6,131 nucleotides of DNA from SAR324 cluster bacterium. Its GTDB lineage: Bacteria > SAR324 > JACQKK01. The stretch covers positions 1 to 6,131 of the forward strand of contig JACZVE010000203.1 of the NCBI GenBank assembly GCA_022572825.1, read 5' to 3'. The notes beneath the pieces are model-generated. The model had not been told where the DNA came from, searched no databases, and saw only the letters and a program-made list of their open reading frames with translations. The translations under genes were made by a program, and so were the position numbers. This document shows positions 1-5,471 of the stretch, in pieces (the stretch's first letter is position 1; each line of letters starts with the position of its first letter).

Positions 1-733
1 GGAGATAGCGCACGCGGTTTTTGCCGACGTCCTGCAGGGATGTCTTCAGGTAGGCCTCCCGCTCGCGCAGCAGCCGGGATTCCTCGTCGAAATCCTCGCG
101 TAGCGAAATCAAATGCTCCAATGTTCTTTCCACCTCTTCCTGCTTGCCGATCAGCTCGCGATTGAGCGCCTGGTATTGCCGGATCGCCTCCCGATCCGCC
201 TGCTGCAGCAGTGCCAGGTACTGGCTATTCTTTACGAAGCTCTGGAAGCGAGCGATCTGAAACAAGGCGGCCGAGCGCCCATACTTGGACATGCGGTAAA
301 TACGGTGCAGCCGCTGGCCGATGCGGCGCTTGCCGTCACGGATGCGCGCCCCCAGCCGGGCCAGCTCCCGCCTCTGCTGATCGACGACGGCGCTCTGCGC
401 TGCGATGCGCTCTTCGAGGGCCTGCTTTCGGCCCAGGGAAATGCGCACCAGCTCGGAAAGCATCTCGACTTCCAGCCGCAGCTCCTTTTCCGAGCCTTGG
501 AAGTGCGCCAACTGCTGCTGTGCCTCTGCTTGCTCCTGACTCAACTGCTGCACCTGCTTGCGCTGATCAAGCAGAGCGGGCACGGCCGGCGCGTCGTCCT
601 CGGCCAGGGGGCACAGGGGAGCGAGCAGCACCGTGACCAGCAAGGCGAGGGCAACTCCGCCGCCCCGCCAACGCCAACGCAAGGGCGCCGCGTGCAGGCA
701 GCAACCGCTCCGCCCGGCGGGTGCGCGCGTCAT
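1..733 (-). CDS. envC: EnvC-like murein hydrolase activator (M23/LytM family), N-terminal part, cut by window edge
   Basis: Periplasmic partner of FtsEX that is expected to activate or recruit septal peptidoglycan hydrolases. I translated 244 codons from the ATG at 733-731, and the gene continues past base 1. An arginine-rich N-terminus (R18 to R23 region) is followed by a hydrophobic stretch at about 26-41 and a likely signal-peptidase site near PLA-EDD (44/45). Residues 55-130 and 175-235 are Gln/Glu/Arg-rich, heptad-like coiled coil. Between them lies an EnvC-family-like segment, RLHRIYRMSKYGRSAALF (141-158), then FVKNSQYLALL. The C-terminal LytM domain would lie outside the window, so I cannot tell whether it is catalytic or degenerate. 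The ATG overlaps the ftsX stop (ATGA), and AAGGAG lies 8 nt upstream inside ftsX, so translational coupling is likely. The 25-residue n-region is long for a signal peptide. An alternative is a generic M23 peptidase with a coiled coil. Confidence 0.85.
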   Translation of the reverse strand, partial: MTRAPAGRSGCCLHAAPLRWRWRGGGVALALLVTVLLAPLCPLAEDDAPAVPALLDQRKQVQQLSQEQAEAQQQLAHFQGSEKELRLEVEMLSELVRISLGRKQALEERIAAQSAVVDQQRRELARLGARIRDGKRRIGQRLHRIYRMSKYGRSAALFQIARFQSFVKNSQYLALLQQADREAIRQYQALNRELIGKQEEVERTLEHLISLREDFDEESRLLREREAYLKTSLQDVGKNRVRYL

Positions 734-1623
734 GGCTCCAGCTCCTTCAGGAGACGGGTGACGGCGAAGTGGCTGCTCATTGCTCCCAATAGGGCGGCGG
801 CGCCCAATGCGGCGCCCAGGGCCGGAAGCGGGAAGAACACCGTTTGCGCCTTGATGGCCTGGGTAATCTCGTTCCAGGAGAAGCCGGAAATCAGCAGCTG
901 ATAGCACATCCAGACAATCCCGGCGGCCAGCAGGCAGCCGGCGAGTGCAATGAGAATGCCCTCCACGACAAACGAGGAGCAGATGAAATTCCGGGTGGCC
1001 CCCACCAGGCTGAGGATCCCGATTTCGTCCCGCCGCGCGTACAAGGAAAGCTTGGTCGCATGGGATACAATGAGGAAGAAGGAGAGCACCATTAAGGTGA
1101 TGAAGAACCAACCGATTCCCTTGAGCAGCACGAAGAACAGCTTCACCTCCTCCAACAGGCGTTGGGTGTAAATCACGTCGGCAACACCGGTCAGCGCCTC
1201 AAACCGGTTGGCCAGCAAGTCGATACGGTCACGATAATTCAAGAACACCGTGACATCGATCGTATAGGGCAAGCCCTCCGTGCCCGCACCCAACAGCATG
1301 GCATGATCCGCACCGAGCTTTTCCGCCAGCTCCCGCAGGCCGTCCTGTGGGGTAACCATCACAGCGGCCTTCACCAGCGGGTGGTGTTGCACTTGGCCGA
1401 ACAGGGCCCGGCGGGCTGCCGGGTCCAGATCGGGTTCCAGGAACAGGGATATCGTGGTGTCGGAAAGCCATGCCTCGGAAAAGTGGACGATATTCAAATA
1501 GAGCAGCACGATCATCCCCAGCACGCCCAGGGAGGCCGCCAATATTAGAACGTTGTTGATATTCGCCCGCCAGTTCGTACGCAATCCGCGTATCGCGCGG
1601 GGAATGCCGTATCTTAAGTACAT
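730..1623 (-). CDS. ftsX: Cell division ABC transporter permease FtsX
   Basis: Inner-membrane subunit of FtsEX. It couples ATP hydrolysis by FtsE to periplasmic activation of murein hydrolases at the division site. The 297-residue protein has the family layout: a short basic cytoplasmic N-terminus, TM1 about 23-44, a periplasmic domain about 45-162, TM2 about 163-187, TM3 about 216-242 and TM4 about 262-282. The conserved cytoplasmic loop YARRDEIGILSLVGAT (195-210) before TM3 is the FtsX/MacB-type coupling segment. The periplasmic domain carries the usual LP-x-V-like element (LPYTIDVTV, 118-126). It lacks the long cytoplasmic N-terminal extension of enteric FtsX (about 350 aa), as many non-enteric homologues do. 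The start is ATG with GAGG about 11 nt upstream; the upstream ATGs are out of frame. It lies 63 bp after ftsE and overlaps the envC-like gene by 4 bp, so all three probably form one operon. Confidence 0.95.
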   Translation of the reverse strand: MYLRYGIPRAIRGLRTNWRANINNVLILAASLGVLGMIVLLYLNIVHFSEAWLSDTTISLFLEPDLDPAARRALFGQVQHHPLVKAAVMVTPQDGLRELAEKLGADHAMLLGAGTEGLPYTIDVTVFLNYRDRIDLLANRFEALTGVADVIYTQRLLEEVKLFFVLLKGIGWFFITLMVLSFFLIVSHATKLSLYARRDEIGILSLVGATRNFICSSFVVEGILIALAGCLLAAGIVWMCYQLLISGFSWNEITQAIKAQTVFFPLPALGAALGAAALLGAMSSHFAVTRLLKELEP

Positions 1624-1686
1624 GCGCGGTTCATCCTCAGGCGGGCTGCCGTGCGCGAATAGGGCCGCATCACAAGCCGGCGGCGT

Positions 1687-2379
1687 CTAGGCGGAAGACC
1701 GGTGCTCCGTCAGCCGTACTTCATGCACCCTGCGGTCCTTGATCAGCAGTGTCCGGGCCCAGAAGGCGCGGATGAGGTTCAAATCGTGGGTGGCCACAAT
1801 CACGGTGCATCCCCCGCGATGGAGCGCCAGAATCAGTTCCATCACCCTGATCGCCATCGATTGATCCAGGTTTCCGGTCGGCTCGTCCGCGAAGAACACC
1901 TTGGGATCGAACGCCAACGCACGGGCGATCGACACCAGCTGCTTTTCCCCGCCGGAAAGCCCCATCACCCTGTCCTTGCGCCTGTCCGCAAGACCCACCT
2001 GCTCCAATCGCTCTTCGATTTTCCCGCGCAGTTTGCCGGCACGATACCCGGCCACGCGCAAGGGCAGGGCCACATTCTCCTCGATGCTCTCGTCGGCCAG
2101 CAGCCTGTAATCCTGGAACACCATCCCGATCCTGCGCCGATGCAGGGCCTGATCCGCCGGGGAAAGCCGGGTCACGTCTTCCCCGCCAAACAGGATTGTT
2201 CCCCGGTCCGGCCGTTCCATGAGCATGAGCAGTCGAAATACAGTGGTCTTGCCGGCGCCGCTCACGCCGGTGAGATAGTAAAACTCTCCCTCGTCAATAT
2301 TGAAGCTGACGTCGTCGAGCACCGGCAACATGCCGAGATAGCTCTTGGTCAGCCCCTGGAGCGCGATATTGATGGCCAC
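1687..2379 (-). CDS. ftsE: Cell division ATP-binding protein FtsE
   Basis: Cytoplasmic ABC ATPase that pairs with FtsX at the septum. All ABC landmarks are present in 230 residues: Walker A GVSGAGKTT (38-46), Q-loop Gln89 in VFQDYRLL, signature LSGGEKQ (141-147), Walker B VFFADEP (161-167), D-loop GNLD (169-172) and H-loop His198 in ATHDL. The length is typical for FtsE. After the signature this protein has EKQLVSIARA where most members have EQQRVAIARA, so the usual Gln and Arg are Lys146 and Leu148. The start is GTG at 2379-2377; the next in-frame Met is residue 17, inside the fold, and an in-frame stop closes the frame upstream. The only SD-like run, AAAGGA, ends one base before GTG, which is unusually close. 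First gene of the ftsE-ftsX-envC operon. Assignment to FtsE rather than LolD/MacB rests on the adjacent ftsX. Confidence 0.95.
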   Translation of the reverse strand: MAINIALQGLTKSYLGMLPVLDDVSFNIDEGEFYYLTGVSGAGKTTVFRLLMLMERPDRGTILFGGEDVTRLSPADQALHRRRIGMVFQDYRLLADESIEENVALPLRVAGYRAGKLRGKIEERLEQVGLADRRKDRVMGLSGGEKQLVSIARALAFDPKVFFADEPTGNLDQSMAIRVMELILALHRGGCTVIVATHDLNLIRAFWARTLLIKDRRVHEVRLTEHRSSA

Positions 2380-2475
2380 GTCCTTTGTGGATGATTGGCG
2401 GGAAGGTATGACCCGTTCATTGGGCGCTCACGGGCTCGGTGCGACTTTTTGTTTCCATATTGAAGGATATTGTGT

Positions 2476-2481
2476 ATTATA
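2476..2481 (-). promoter_or_regulatory. Candidate -10 element for the ftsE operon
   Basis: The minus strand reads TATAAT here, a perfect sigma-70 -10 hexamer in an AT-rich stretch, about 97 bp before the ftsE GTG. No good -35 hexamer is found 16-18 bp upstream (the sequence there is GC-rich) and there is no TGn extension. It would give a leader of roughly 90 nt. Position and orientation fit, but it remains a pattern match. Confidence 0.4.
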
Positions 2482-2657
2482 AACTACCTTTTTGAGCCGG
2501 GCACGGGATTTTATGTGGCGTTTTCCTGGCAGGCCGTTGGAAAACACCTGCAAAACGCCCGCCCATCGTGGGAGACGGCCAGCAAATATTGGGCTCGCGC
2601 ACACCGAAAAAGTACTGTCGGGCATTCGCCGAACTCCCCGTTAAGAGTTATCTGCCC

Positions 2658-2694
2658 GTTCCGGCGCCGAATAATCGAGTAATCGATCCGGAAC
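2658..2694. repeat. Inverted repeat GTTCCGG / CCGGAAC enclosing a tandem TAATCGA
   Basis: GTTCCGG at 2658-2664 is perfectly complementary to CCGGAAC at 2688-2694. The 23-nt interval contains two adjacent near-identical octamers, TAATCGAG (2672-2679) and TAATCGAT (2680-2687). The geometry could suit a DNA-binding protein or a stem-loop. Function is unknown. Confidence 0.6.
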
Positions 2695-2723
2695 ATCCGA
2701 AATGGCGCACTTGGACACTATCG

Positions 2724-2741
2724 TTGCCGGATTCCCGGCAA
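2724..2741. repeat. Perfect 7-bp inverted repeat TTGCCGG / CCGGCAA
   Basis: TTGCCGG (2724-2730), a 4-nt spacer ATTC, then CCGGCAA (2735-2741). It is a compact hairpin or operator-like dyad. No T-run follows on either strand, so it is not a classical terminator. Confidence 0.6.
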
Positions 2742-2822
2742 AGACATTCATAGCGCCTAATCCATCGATTTTCCGCACCACCACTGCGTCCCCTTATTTC
2801 CAGGCTTCATCGCCGAAATCCG

Positions 2823-2834
2823 TAATAATTATTA
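2823..2834. repeat. 12-bp perfect AT palindrome
   Basis: TAATAATTATTA reads identically on both strands. It sits in the most AT-rich part of the intergenic region, about 240 bp before the FecR-domain gene. It could be a protein-binding or easily melted site, or simply a by-product of AT-rich sequence. Confidence 0.5.
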
Positions 2835-2861
2835 GGTATTCCGGCCGTACGCGGCGCCCGT

Positions 2862-2883
2862 TTATCCCTCAAATGAGGGATAA
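2862..2883. repeat. Perfect 9-bp inverted repeat with 4-nt loop
   Basis: TTATCCCTC (2862-2870) and GAGGGATAA (2875-2883) are exact reverse complements around AAAT. This is the strongest single dyad in the region. Its ATCCCTC core recurs in the next hairpin, which argues for a shared binding site or paired RNA stems. There is no following T-run, so termination is unlikely. Confidence 0.7.
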
Positions 2884-2893
2884 GAAATATGTG

Positions 2894-2915
2894 ATCCCTC
2901 CTACATTTGGGGGAT
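2894..2915. repeat. Second hairpin with the ATCCCTC core
   Basis: ATCCCTC (2894-2900) pairs with GGGGGAT (2909-2915) over 7 bp, one of them G-U, around an 8-nt loop. It repeats the left arm of the preceding 9-bp dyad, with arm starts 30 bp apart (ATCCCTC at 2864 and 2894). Confidence 0.5.
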
Positions 2916-2921
2916 GCGATA

Positions 2922-2951
2922 TTGGATGTGCTCATCCTATATAGCTATATA
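2922..2951 (+). promoter_or_regulatory. Possible sigma-70 promoter for the FecR-domain gene
   Basis: TTGGAT (2922-2927) and TATATA (2946-2951) are 18 bp apart, partial matches to TTGACA and TATAAT. The spacer contains the first CTATATAG octamer, so a protein binding that palindrome would block the promoter. The leader would be about 110 nt. Both hexamers are imperfect and other AT-rich hexamers nearby compete, so this is a weak call. Confidence 0.25.
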
Positions 2952-2952
2952 G
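2924..2952. repeat. GGATG/CATCC dyad abutting a doubled CTATATAG palindrome
   Basis: GGATG (2924-2928) and CATCC (2933-2937) form a 5-bp dyad with a 4-nt loop. It runs directly into CTATATAG twice in tandem (2937-2944 and 2945-2952). Each octamer is itself a palindrome, and the 16 bp together are also a perfect palindrome. Position, about 115 bp before the FecR-domain start, suits a promoter or operator. Confidence 0.6.
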
Positions 2953-3055
2953 ATGCAAAACGGGGAAAAGTCAGTCGTGGAGTTTGCTCAAGGACGGTAT
3001 CCATGTGCACAGCATTGTTCAATTACGGGAAGCTCGCGTCAGCGGCGAATATGAT

Positions 3056-3060
3056 GGAGG
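3056..3060 (+). promoter_or_regulatory. Ribosome binding site that fixes the FecR-domain start
   Basis: GGAGG lies 7 nt before the ATG at 3068. It selects this start over an in-frame TTG at 2984, which would put 28 hydrophilic residues ahead of the signal peptide. Confidence 0.85.
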
Positions 3061-3067
3061 CGGCCAG

Positions 3068-3895
3068 ATGAATTTGTCCAAGATCGCAGTGATCCTGCCC
3101 ATGCTCCTCCTGGCTGCCGGCTCGGTATGGGCGGCGGCCCTATATGGCGAAGCGACCATCGAACGAGGGGCCATGACCGTCGTTCGGGAGGGCCGCAGCC
3201 TGAAATTCGATCAGCTCAATCAGGAGATCGAAATCAACGAAGAAGATCTCATCCGCGTCAGGCCCCAATCCCGCGTCACCTTGCGCACGCGGGAAATGGC
3301 GACCATAGCGCTGGGGTCGAACGCGGTCTTTCACGTCAAGCCCTGGCGCTCCAAAGGGAAAAGCGGCTTCCTGCGGGCACTGTTCGGCCGGTTTCGTGCC
3401 TCCGTCGTCGCCCTGGCGGGCGGGGAGCAGTTCAACGTGAAGACCGCGACGGCAACGATCGGGGTGAAGGGAACCGAGTACCGCACCCAGGTGACCAACC
3501 GCGGCGGCACCCTGCTGATCGTCGGCGCCGCCACCGTGGGATTTCAGGGGCAGCAAGGTCCGGAGGTAACCGTCGGTGAGAACTTTCTGTCACTGATCAT
3601 CAACATCAATCCGCCGACGCCGCCCGCGCCCATTCCGCCGCAGGTGGAGGCCGAGTTCGGCAGTGACGATCTTGATGCGCCCGCTCCCAACAGCCGGGCG
3701 GGCCGCGATTTCCCCGGCGAGGAAGGCTTGATCGAGGCCGGCATCGTGACCGAAGACGAGCTGAATGAAGGCAAGGGTGACTTCGTGGTGCCGCTTGTCG
3801 AGGATATTCTTGTCGAGCTCGACTTCATAGACTTCTTCGACCCCAACGCGGCCAGCGACGCGCAGCGACGCGCAACGGTGACGCCTAGTTTCTAA
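3068..3895 (+). CDS. Exported FecR-domain protein
   Basis: 275 residues from the ATG at 3068. A Sec signal peptide spans about 1-22 (Lys5, hydrophobic core, VWA before AALYGEA). Residues about 25-175 fit the FecR domain: an LIRVRPQSRVTL strand pair, a polar mid-section, then the hallmark FNVKTATATIGVKGTEYRT (122-140) and GGTLLIVGAATVGFQ (146-160), ending VTVGENFLSL. A proline-rich linker (PPTPPAPIPP, 182-191) leads to an acidic tail (195-262) rich in Asp/Glu. Classical FecR is an inner-membrane anti-sigma regulator with a cytoplasmic N-terminal segment and a TM helix. Neither is present here, and no ECF sigma gene is adjacent, so a periplasmic or surface role is inferred. The gene ends with tandem stops TAA TAG. 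Substrate or ligand is unknown. It probably works with the downstream barrel and lipoprotein. Confidence 0.85.
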   Translation: MNLSKIAVILPMLLLAAGSVWAAALYGEATIERGAMTVVREGRSLKFDQLNQEIEINEEDLIRVRPQSRVTLRTREMATIALGSNAVFHVKPWRSKGKSGFLRALFGRFRASVVALAGGEQFNVKTATATIGVKGTEYRTQVTNRGGTLLIVGAATVGFQGQQGPEVTVGENFLSLIININPPTPPAPIPPQVEAEFGSDDLDAPAPNSRAGRDFPGEEGLIEAGIVTEDELNEGKGDFVVPLVEDILVELDFIDFFDPNAASDAQRRATVTPSF

Positions 3896-3961
3896 TAGTC
3901 GACGCGTGGAGCGAGCATGCGGTTCGGACGCACGGGCAGTGAAAGCCGGAACCTCACGCCC

Positions 3962-4009
3962 TGAAACGCTCGCCGGCTCGCGTTGAAACGCTTGCGAGTC
4001 GTGCGTTTC
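3962..4009. repeat. Imperfect 22-bp tandem repeat closing in a hairpin
   Basis: TGAAACGCTCGC (3962-3973) recurs as TGAAACGCTTGC (3984-3995), and the sequence after each copy is also related (CGGCTCG-CGT versus GAGTCGTGCGT). The second GAAACGC (3985-3991) pairs with GCGTTTC (4003-4009) across 11 nt. A further CTCGC (3977-3981) / GCGAG (3994-3998) pairing competes with it. It could be a weak attenuator or a decayed intergenic repeat. Confidence 0.55.
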
Positions 4010-4017
4010 TTCCACCG

Positions 4018-4029
4018 CTCCCGCGGGAG
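4018..4029. repeat. 12-bp GC palindrome, REP-like
   Basis: CTCCCGCGGGAG is a perfect palindrome followed by AGGGG. It resembles the CTCCCGC...GCGGGAG cores of interspersed palindromic elements seen in many proteobacterial intergenic regions. One copy in one window cannot establish a REP family. Confidence 0.45.
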
Positions 4030-4172
4030 AGGGGAAGCAGCGCCCCACTGGCAAGCGATGCTGGGGGGCGGGTGGGAGGTGTGTGTCCGGCGCGCAGCGA
4101 ACACCACCGCATTTTGCTTGCCCCCGTTATGCTGAATTAAGGGGATAGGCACTCAAAAAAAAGAGGGGAAAA

Positions 4173-5447
4173 TTGAGCCTGCAACACTGGATGGGGGTGG
4201 CCTTGATCGGTTTGGCGATGACCGGCAGCGCAGGGTACGCCTGGGCCCAAGCAGAGGAAGAGCGGAACGACCCGCCGGAAATCCTCACCTCCGAGCTGGC
4301 CCTGAGAACGCTGCTGGAATCCGAGCGGCTGGAGGTGACCTTCGTGATCGTCGACACGGACACGATCACCGAGGTCACGATTGACGGCGAACCCCAGGAC
4401 TTCGAGCCGGGAGACACCGTGGTGATCACCAAGGAGTTTGTCTTCACCCAGCCCGAAACCCTGGTGCGCGTCTCGGCCACCGATGAGGCGGGGCAGACCC
4501 GCACGGTGGTCTACACGGTGTACCTGCCCGGCCTGGATCCGCAAGAGCTGGCGCGCAAGCAGCGCGAGCAGTTGCGCACGTTCGTCAATTACGATGTCCG
4601 CTTCGAGCTGGACGACAACCCGTCCAACGACCTCAGTTCGCCCATCGAAATCGAAGGCATCGATCTGCAGGGCGTGGTGCCCGACGACGAGCAGGACGAC
4701 ACCCGCATCAATCTGAACGTCAACGGCGGCATTCTCCAGGGGCCGTGGAACGCCTTCATCGGCTACGCCTCGATCGACTATAGCGACGCGGCCAACGAGA
4801 TCTTCAACGTGGATGCCATCTACCTGGGCGGCGGCGTCCGCATCGACATGGGCGAGGGAAGCGCGCTGGAGTTGGGTTACGTGTTCACCGACATCGACCT
4901 GGGCGAAAAGGACTACTCGCAGACCCATACCCTCTCGCCGGGCTACCGCACCTCGGCCCCGGACGACGAGGGAACCGCGCGCGACCTGTACGGGCTGGAC
5001 GTGATCGTCAAGGACTTTGCCAGTGCCAGGCAGGAAGACGACACGGTGTTCACCTTGAAGTGGGACCACAACACCCTGGATAGCGCGCGGCAGGATTCCT
5101 ACCGCAGACTCCTGGTGGCCGGCACCGCATCGGAGGGGATAGTCGACACCGAGTTCAACTTCGTCGGCGCGGACTTCGACTGGAAGAACCGCTGGGATTC
5201 CGGAGTGTTGTTCGACATCGGATTCGGCGCGCAGTACCGCGATTTTCCCGACGACGTACCGCTGAGCACGGAAACGTTTCTGGGCGACACGCGGGTGGAT
5301 AGCCCGCTGCGCTTTTCCAGCGGGGTCGGCTACCAGTTCATGCCCGAGCTGCGCGCGATGCTCAACTACAGCTACGTGTTCAACCTGTCCAACAAGTCCC
5401 CGTATGTCCGCCAGATCTTCGGGATCAGCGTGAACGGGGCCTTTTAG
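4173..5447 (+). CDS. Putative outer-membrane beta-barrel protein with N-terminal Ig-like region
   Basis: 424 residues from a TTG start chosen for GAGGGG 4 nt upstream and an in-frame TAG at 4146; no in-frame ATG precedes it. A signal peptide about 1-25 (YAWA-QAEEE) has no Lys/Arg in its n-region. Residues about 32-118 alternate hydrophobic and polar residues (LEVTFVIVDTDTITEVTIDG, then VRVSATDEAG, TVVYTVYL), like a small Ig-like or other beta-sandwich domain. A charged helix (122-136, QELARKQREQLR) connects to about 290 residues of amphipathic strands with turns rich in Asp/Asn/Gly, starting YDVRFELDDNPSND (140-153). The protein ends GISVNGAF, with the C-terminal Phe expected of BAM-inserted barrels. 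I estimate 12-14 strands by eye. Ligand and family are not recognised. The lipoprotein gene follows after 24 bp. Pore, receptor and lipoprotein-exporter roles are all possible. Confidence 0.75.
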   Translation: MSLQHWMGVALIGLAMTGSAGYAWAQAEEERNDPPEILTSELALRTLLESERLEVTFVIVDTDTITEVTIDGEPQDFEPGDTVVITKEFVFTQPETLVRVSATDEAGQTRTVVYTVYLPGLDPQELARKQREQLRTFVNYDVRFELDDNPSNDLSSPIEIEGIDLQGVVPDDEQDDTRINLNVNGGILQGPWNAFIGYASIDYSDAANEIFNVDAIYLGGGVRIDMGEGSALELGYVFTDIDLGEKDYSQTHTLSPGYRTSAPDDEGTARDLYGLDVIVKDFASARQEDDTVFTLKWDHNTLDSARQDSYRRLLVAGTASEGIVDTEFNFVGADFDWKNRWDSGVLFDIGFGAQYRDFPDDVPLSTETFLGDTRVDSPLRFSSGVGYQFMPELRAMLNYSYVFNLSNKSPYVRQIFGISVNGAF

Positions 5448-5471
5448 TCCGGACGCAGCATGGAGTCCGTC

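Larger units (their letters stand above)
2380..3067. other. Divergent intergenic region, dyad-rich, no convincing gene
   Basis: A 688-bp stretch between divergently read ftsE and the FecR-domain gene. Base composition is clearly more AT-rich than the flanking genes. The open frames inside (61-80 codons) lack Shine-Dalgarno support, recognisable motifs or gene-like composition, so I call none. It holds at least seven perfect or near-perfect dyads, listed separately, plus a looser pair GGCCGT (2532-2537) / ACGGCC (2575-2580) enclosing CCCA-TCG-TGGG (2562-2572). It probably contains the promoters for both directions, and possibly operators or a structured leader. I did not recognise any riboswitch, tRNA or known ncRNA. 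Confidence 0.7.
3896..4172. other. 277-bp intergenic region between FecR-domain and barrel genes
   Basis: No gene is supported here. It contains an imperfect 22-bp tandem repeat, a hairpin GAAACGC/GCGTTTC, a 12-bp GC palindrome, and a GGGGGGCGGG run (4063-4072). Just before the barrel gene is an A8 tract (4155-4162) followed by the Shine-Dalgarno GAGGGG. I found no clear -35/-10 pair and no classical terminator, so whether the FecR-domain transcript reads through is open. Confidence 0.6.

Noticed and set aside
113..901. 262-codon plus-strand frame over the envC/ftsX junction
   Set aside because: It is antisense to clearly recognisable EnvC-like and FtsX coding sequence, with Leu/Gln-rich composition mirroring the coiled coil.
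2711..2728. Sigma-54-like TTGG...TTGC element
   Set aside because: The GG to GC interval is 11 nt instead of the required 10, and the -24 box lacks the CACG match.
2702..2944. 80-codon plus-strand frame in the intergenic region
   Set aside because: No good SD, no motif, and it runs through several palindromes. It is more likely chance in AT-richer DNA. A conserved homologue would change this.
2984..3067. In-frame TTG extension of the FecR-domain protein
   Set aside because: It would put 28 polar residues before a normal signal peptide. GGAGG 7 nt before the ATG at 3068 is far better.
3068..3895. Classical FecR anti-sigma regulator of an iron uptake system
   Set aside because: The protein has a cleavable signal peptide, no cytoplasmic N-terminal domain and no TM helix, and no ECF sigma or TonB-dependent receptor is adjacent.
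3962..4009. CRISPR-like repeat
   Set aside because: Only two imperfect copies directly abutting, without a spacer set or cas genes.
3985..4012. Intrinsic terminator after the FecR-domain gene
   Set aside because: The GAAACGC/GCGTTTC stem is only 7 bp with an 11-nt loop, and only TTCTTCC follows, not a real T-run.
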